Source: Lachnospiraceae bacterium
GTDB taxonomy: Bacteria > Bacillota > Clostridia > Lachnospirales > Lachnospiraceae
Length of the DNA stretch: 17,087 bases
Direction of reading: 5' to 3'
Assembly: GCA_024691145.1 (NCBI GenBank)
Contig: JAILNW010000283.1
Location: 1 to 17,087, forward strand
Shown here in pieces: positions 14,954 through 17,087 of the stretch. The stretch's first letter is position 1; each line of letters starts with the position of its first letter. Below the pieces are notes generated by a model. The model did no database searches. It had not been told where the DNA came from and saw nothing but the letters and a program-made list of their open reading frames with translations. The position numbers and the translations under genes are program-made.

Positions 14954-17087
14954 CTAGTAATTTTCTATTCTGTCTATCCTTTCTATCGCTTTTTCATCTT
15001 CGAACTCATCAATAAATCCTGCTATGGCACTTATATAACTGTAAAGTTCAGGATTTAATTTGTGTTTAAGTATCTCTTCAATATAAGGTCTTGCACCTAT
15101 ATTATCAAAATCCTCAAGTCTTTCCTTTGCCAGTTTTAATTTTGTCATAACAAAATCCATGTCTACACAATAATCATCTTCTTTTTCATCCAGTTCACCA
15201 CTGTAAAATAATTTTGCATCTACAATAAACTTATCAATCAACTCTTCAAGTTTAAAAAAGTTCTCAGAAACATATCCATAATCAGCCTGCTCACTTTTAA
15301 TCTCGTGCTGATAAGCAATATCTGCGATTCTGTCAAGTCCCACACTTCTTGCGTTGCTTTTAAGTGCATGAACCTTAATGCAATAATTCGACATATCTCC
15401 ATTTTTTAAATAATCTATAAGAATATCCTTCATTCCCGCAAACTTTACAGGAAGTGCCCTTAATATTCCTTCAAGCTGGCTTACATCATTATTCATGTAT
15501 TCCAAAGCTTTATCAACATCCATATAATCCTTTGCAAAATACTCTTTTATGGCTTCAATTCTCTTTAAATCCTCAGGGGAGTATTCAACAGCCTTCTTAT
15601 CAATATATTTTACCTTGTCAGGCAAATATTTTATAAGAATATTCTTAAGGTTTGATGCATTAACAGGCTTTGAAAGATAATCATCAAAGCCAAGTTCCAT
15701 ATACATATCCTTAACACCGTGTATTGCATTTGCAGTAAGTGCCACAACTGGTATATTAAATCCATGGAGCTTCTTAAGTTCATTAAGGGTTTCAACACCA
15801 TCCATATCCGGCATCATATGATCAAGGAAAATAATATCATATCCTGTTCTGTCACTTTGCATTGTTATCTTAACTCTTTCAATACATTCTTTACCGCTAA
15901 GGCAGGCAACAACCTTACATTCCAAAGGTTTTAAAAGTCCCTTTGTGACTTTAAGGTTCATTTCATTATCATCTACAACCAGTATCTTGCAGTTTTCAAG
16001 TATTATATCACTGTCTGCATTATTATCGTGGTTGATCTGTGTAAATGATTCTAATGAAGCATCTCCATATGAAGGTGTAAAATCAATAACCTTCTGCGGT
16101 AAAATAAATGAGAATGTAGAACCCTTCTGGTACTCACTCTTTACAGAGATATTTCCATTCATAATTGTAAGTAACTGCTTGCAGATTGCAAGTCCAAGTC
16201 CTGTACCTTCAATCTGTCTGTTACGCTTAATATCTATTCTTTCAAAGCTATGGAAAAGCTTTGATAATTCTTCTTCTTTTATGCCAATGCCTGTATCTGT
16301 AACATCAACAAGCAGCACTGCCATATCATCCTGTCTTCTCCAGTTAACATCAACTGTAATACTGCCTTCTTTTGTAAACTTTATGGCGTTATTAATAAGA
16401 TTTATAAATATCTGTCTTATTCTTACTTCATCTCCATAAAGCTTATTAGGTATATCATTTGCCACATTAAAAATAAGCTGTATAGGCTTATCAGCAATTC
16501 TGAAGGTCATCATATTGTTAATATCACATATTACAGATGACAGCTGGTACTGTCCGCAGATAATCTCCATCTTACCTGCTTCAATCTTAGAAAAATCAAG
16601 TATATCATTAATAATTGAAAGCAGCGTATTACCTGCAGCAAGAATATTCTGAACATTCTCCCTTGCAGTATCCGGCAAATCCTCCCTAAGGGCAATCTCA
16701 CTCATTCCCAGTATGGCATTCATAGGTGTTCTGATTTCATGGCTCATATTAGCAAGGAAATTACTCTTTGACCTGCTTGCCTCTTCTGCTGTTTTAGCTG
16801 CTATCTCAAGATTAATTCTGTATTCTTCCATCTTAAGATTTTCTATTCTGTTCTCAGCATCTATAAGCTGTCCAAATGCTGTTAATGCTGTTTCATACTT
16901 TTTCTTTAATATAAAATTATCTCGTCCTACTTTTATGTAGTCCCCAAGAGCCTTTATAATAATGCAGATTCTGCAGATTCTGTCGTTGTTCAAGGTTGGA
17001 ATTCCGATAAATGTTTCTATGGAATCACTGCCAAATACCGACATAAGTTTTTTAAGTTTTTTAAACTTTCTATCAACCCTTGTAATC
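14954..17087 (-). CDS. Hybrid sensor histidine kinase (HisKA-HATPase-REC-Hpt), 5' end outside window
   Basis: Counting from the Met at 17044, the protein shows a helical linker (about 45-95), an H-box with SHEIRTPMN and H102, an N-box near 211-223, G1 (DTGIGI, 250-255) and G2 (GTGLGLAI, 280-287). A receiver domain (about 352-475) follows, with acidic pair D358-D359, phospho-acceptor D408, T437 and K459. An Hpt domain has H559 in HALKSNARSVG. All phosphorelay residues are intact, so signal would pass His-Asp-His to a response regulator encoded elsewhere. The frame stays open for 14 more codons from 17044 to the window edge, without a stop, and no good ribosome binding site precedes 17044. The gene therefore very likely continues outside the window and carries an unseen sensor domain. 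It is the first visible gene of the operon with Rhs, CotH and RmlC. Confidence 0.9.
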   Translation of the reverse strand, partial: ITRVDRKFKKLKKLMSVFGSDSIETFIGIPTLNNDRICRICIIIKALGDYIKVGRDNFILKKKYETALTAFGQLIDAENRIENLKMEEYRINLEIAAKTAEEASRSKSNFLANMSHEIRTPMNAILGMSEIALREDLPDTARENVQNILAAGNTLLSIINDILDFSKIEAGKMEIICGQYQLSSVICDINNMMTFRIADKPIQLIFNVANDIPNKLYGDEVRIRQIFINLINNAIKFTKEGSITVDVNWRRQDDMAVLLVDVTDTGIGIKEEELSKLFHSFERIDIKRNRQIEGTGLGLAICKQLLTIMNGNISVKSEYQKGSTFSFILPQKVIDFTPSYGDASLESFTQINHDNNADSDIILENCKILVVDDNEMNLKVTKGLLKPLECKVVACLSGKECIERVKITMQSDRTGYDIIFLDHMMPDMDGVETLNELKKLHGFNIPVVALTANAIHGVKDMYMELGFDDYLSKPVNASNLKNILIKYLPDKVKYIDKKAVEYSPEDLKRIEAIKEYFAKDYMDVDKALEYMNNDVSQLEGILRALPVKFAGMKDILIDYLKNGDMSNYCIKVHALKSNARSVGLDRIADIAYQHEIKSEQADYGYVSENFFKLEELIDKFIVDAKLFYSGELDEKEDDYCVDMDFVMTKLKLAKERLEDFDNIGARPYIEEILKHKLNPELYSYISAIAGFIDEFEDEKAIERIDRIENY

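Noticed and set aside
15945..16439. 164-codon plus-strand reading frame opposite the histidine kinase gene
   Set aside because: It lies wholly antisense to a gene with intact kinase motifs, has no recognisable domain, and is the kind of frame that AT-rich antisense sequence gives by chance. The same holds for 11842-12333, 13508-13882 and 1493-1972 (minus).

Overview
The window reads as chromosomal DNA from a low-GC Gram-positive anaerobe. The best guess is a starch-using Clostridia/Lachnospiraceae-type gut bacterium. This rests on the AT-rich coding sequence, strong GGAGG-type ribosome binding sites, sigma-A promoters with 17-base spacers, and the gene families present: CBM25 and CBM26 starch-binding modules, a CotH-family kinase, an MMPL exporter with a GLUG protein, and a wall-type YD-repeat protein. 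The organism assignment is inference. No mobile element, tRNA, rRNA or CRISPR array was seen.

Layout from left to right. (1) Bases 1-466 are a gene-free regulatory region with two nearly matching promoters (90-118 and 365-393) separated by an intrinsic terminator (251-277). This suggests a short non-coding or leader RNA upstream of the first gene. (2) 467-2065 (+) encodes a secreted, non-catalytic protein with three CBM25-like starch-binding modules and two Ig-like domains. It ends at a bidirectional terminator (about 2079-2116) shared with the convergent neighbour. (3) 7273-2115 (-) is a two-gene operon with its own promoter (7331-7303): an MMPL/RND exporter, then, with an ATGA overlap, a large exported GLUG-repeat protein. 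In that protein a long helical segment splits the GLUG repeats, and a C-terminal membrane anchor follows. (4) 17087-7404 (-) is a four-gene run with short gaps, ending at a terminator at 7390-7357. It holds a hybrid sensor kinase that runs off the right edge, a 1504-residue YD/Rhs-repeat protein without signal peptide or toxin tip, a CotH-type kinase with two C-terminal CBM26-like modules, and a lone RmlC-type sugar epimerase.

How they may work together: two unlinked transcription units carry starch-binding modules of different families, one on a plain binding protein and one on an atypical kinase. The kinase gene sits between a YD-repeat gene and a nucleotide-sugar epimerase gene, downstream of a sensor kinase. 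The simplest inference is a cell-envelope or spore-surface programme in which a surface protein is phosphorylated or glycosylated near alpha-glucan. The HK-Rhs-CotH(CBM26)-RmlC operon is the best candidate for an undescribed system. The MMPL-GLUG pair is a second, independent candidate for an exporter with a dedicated extracellular partner.
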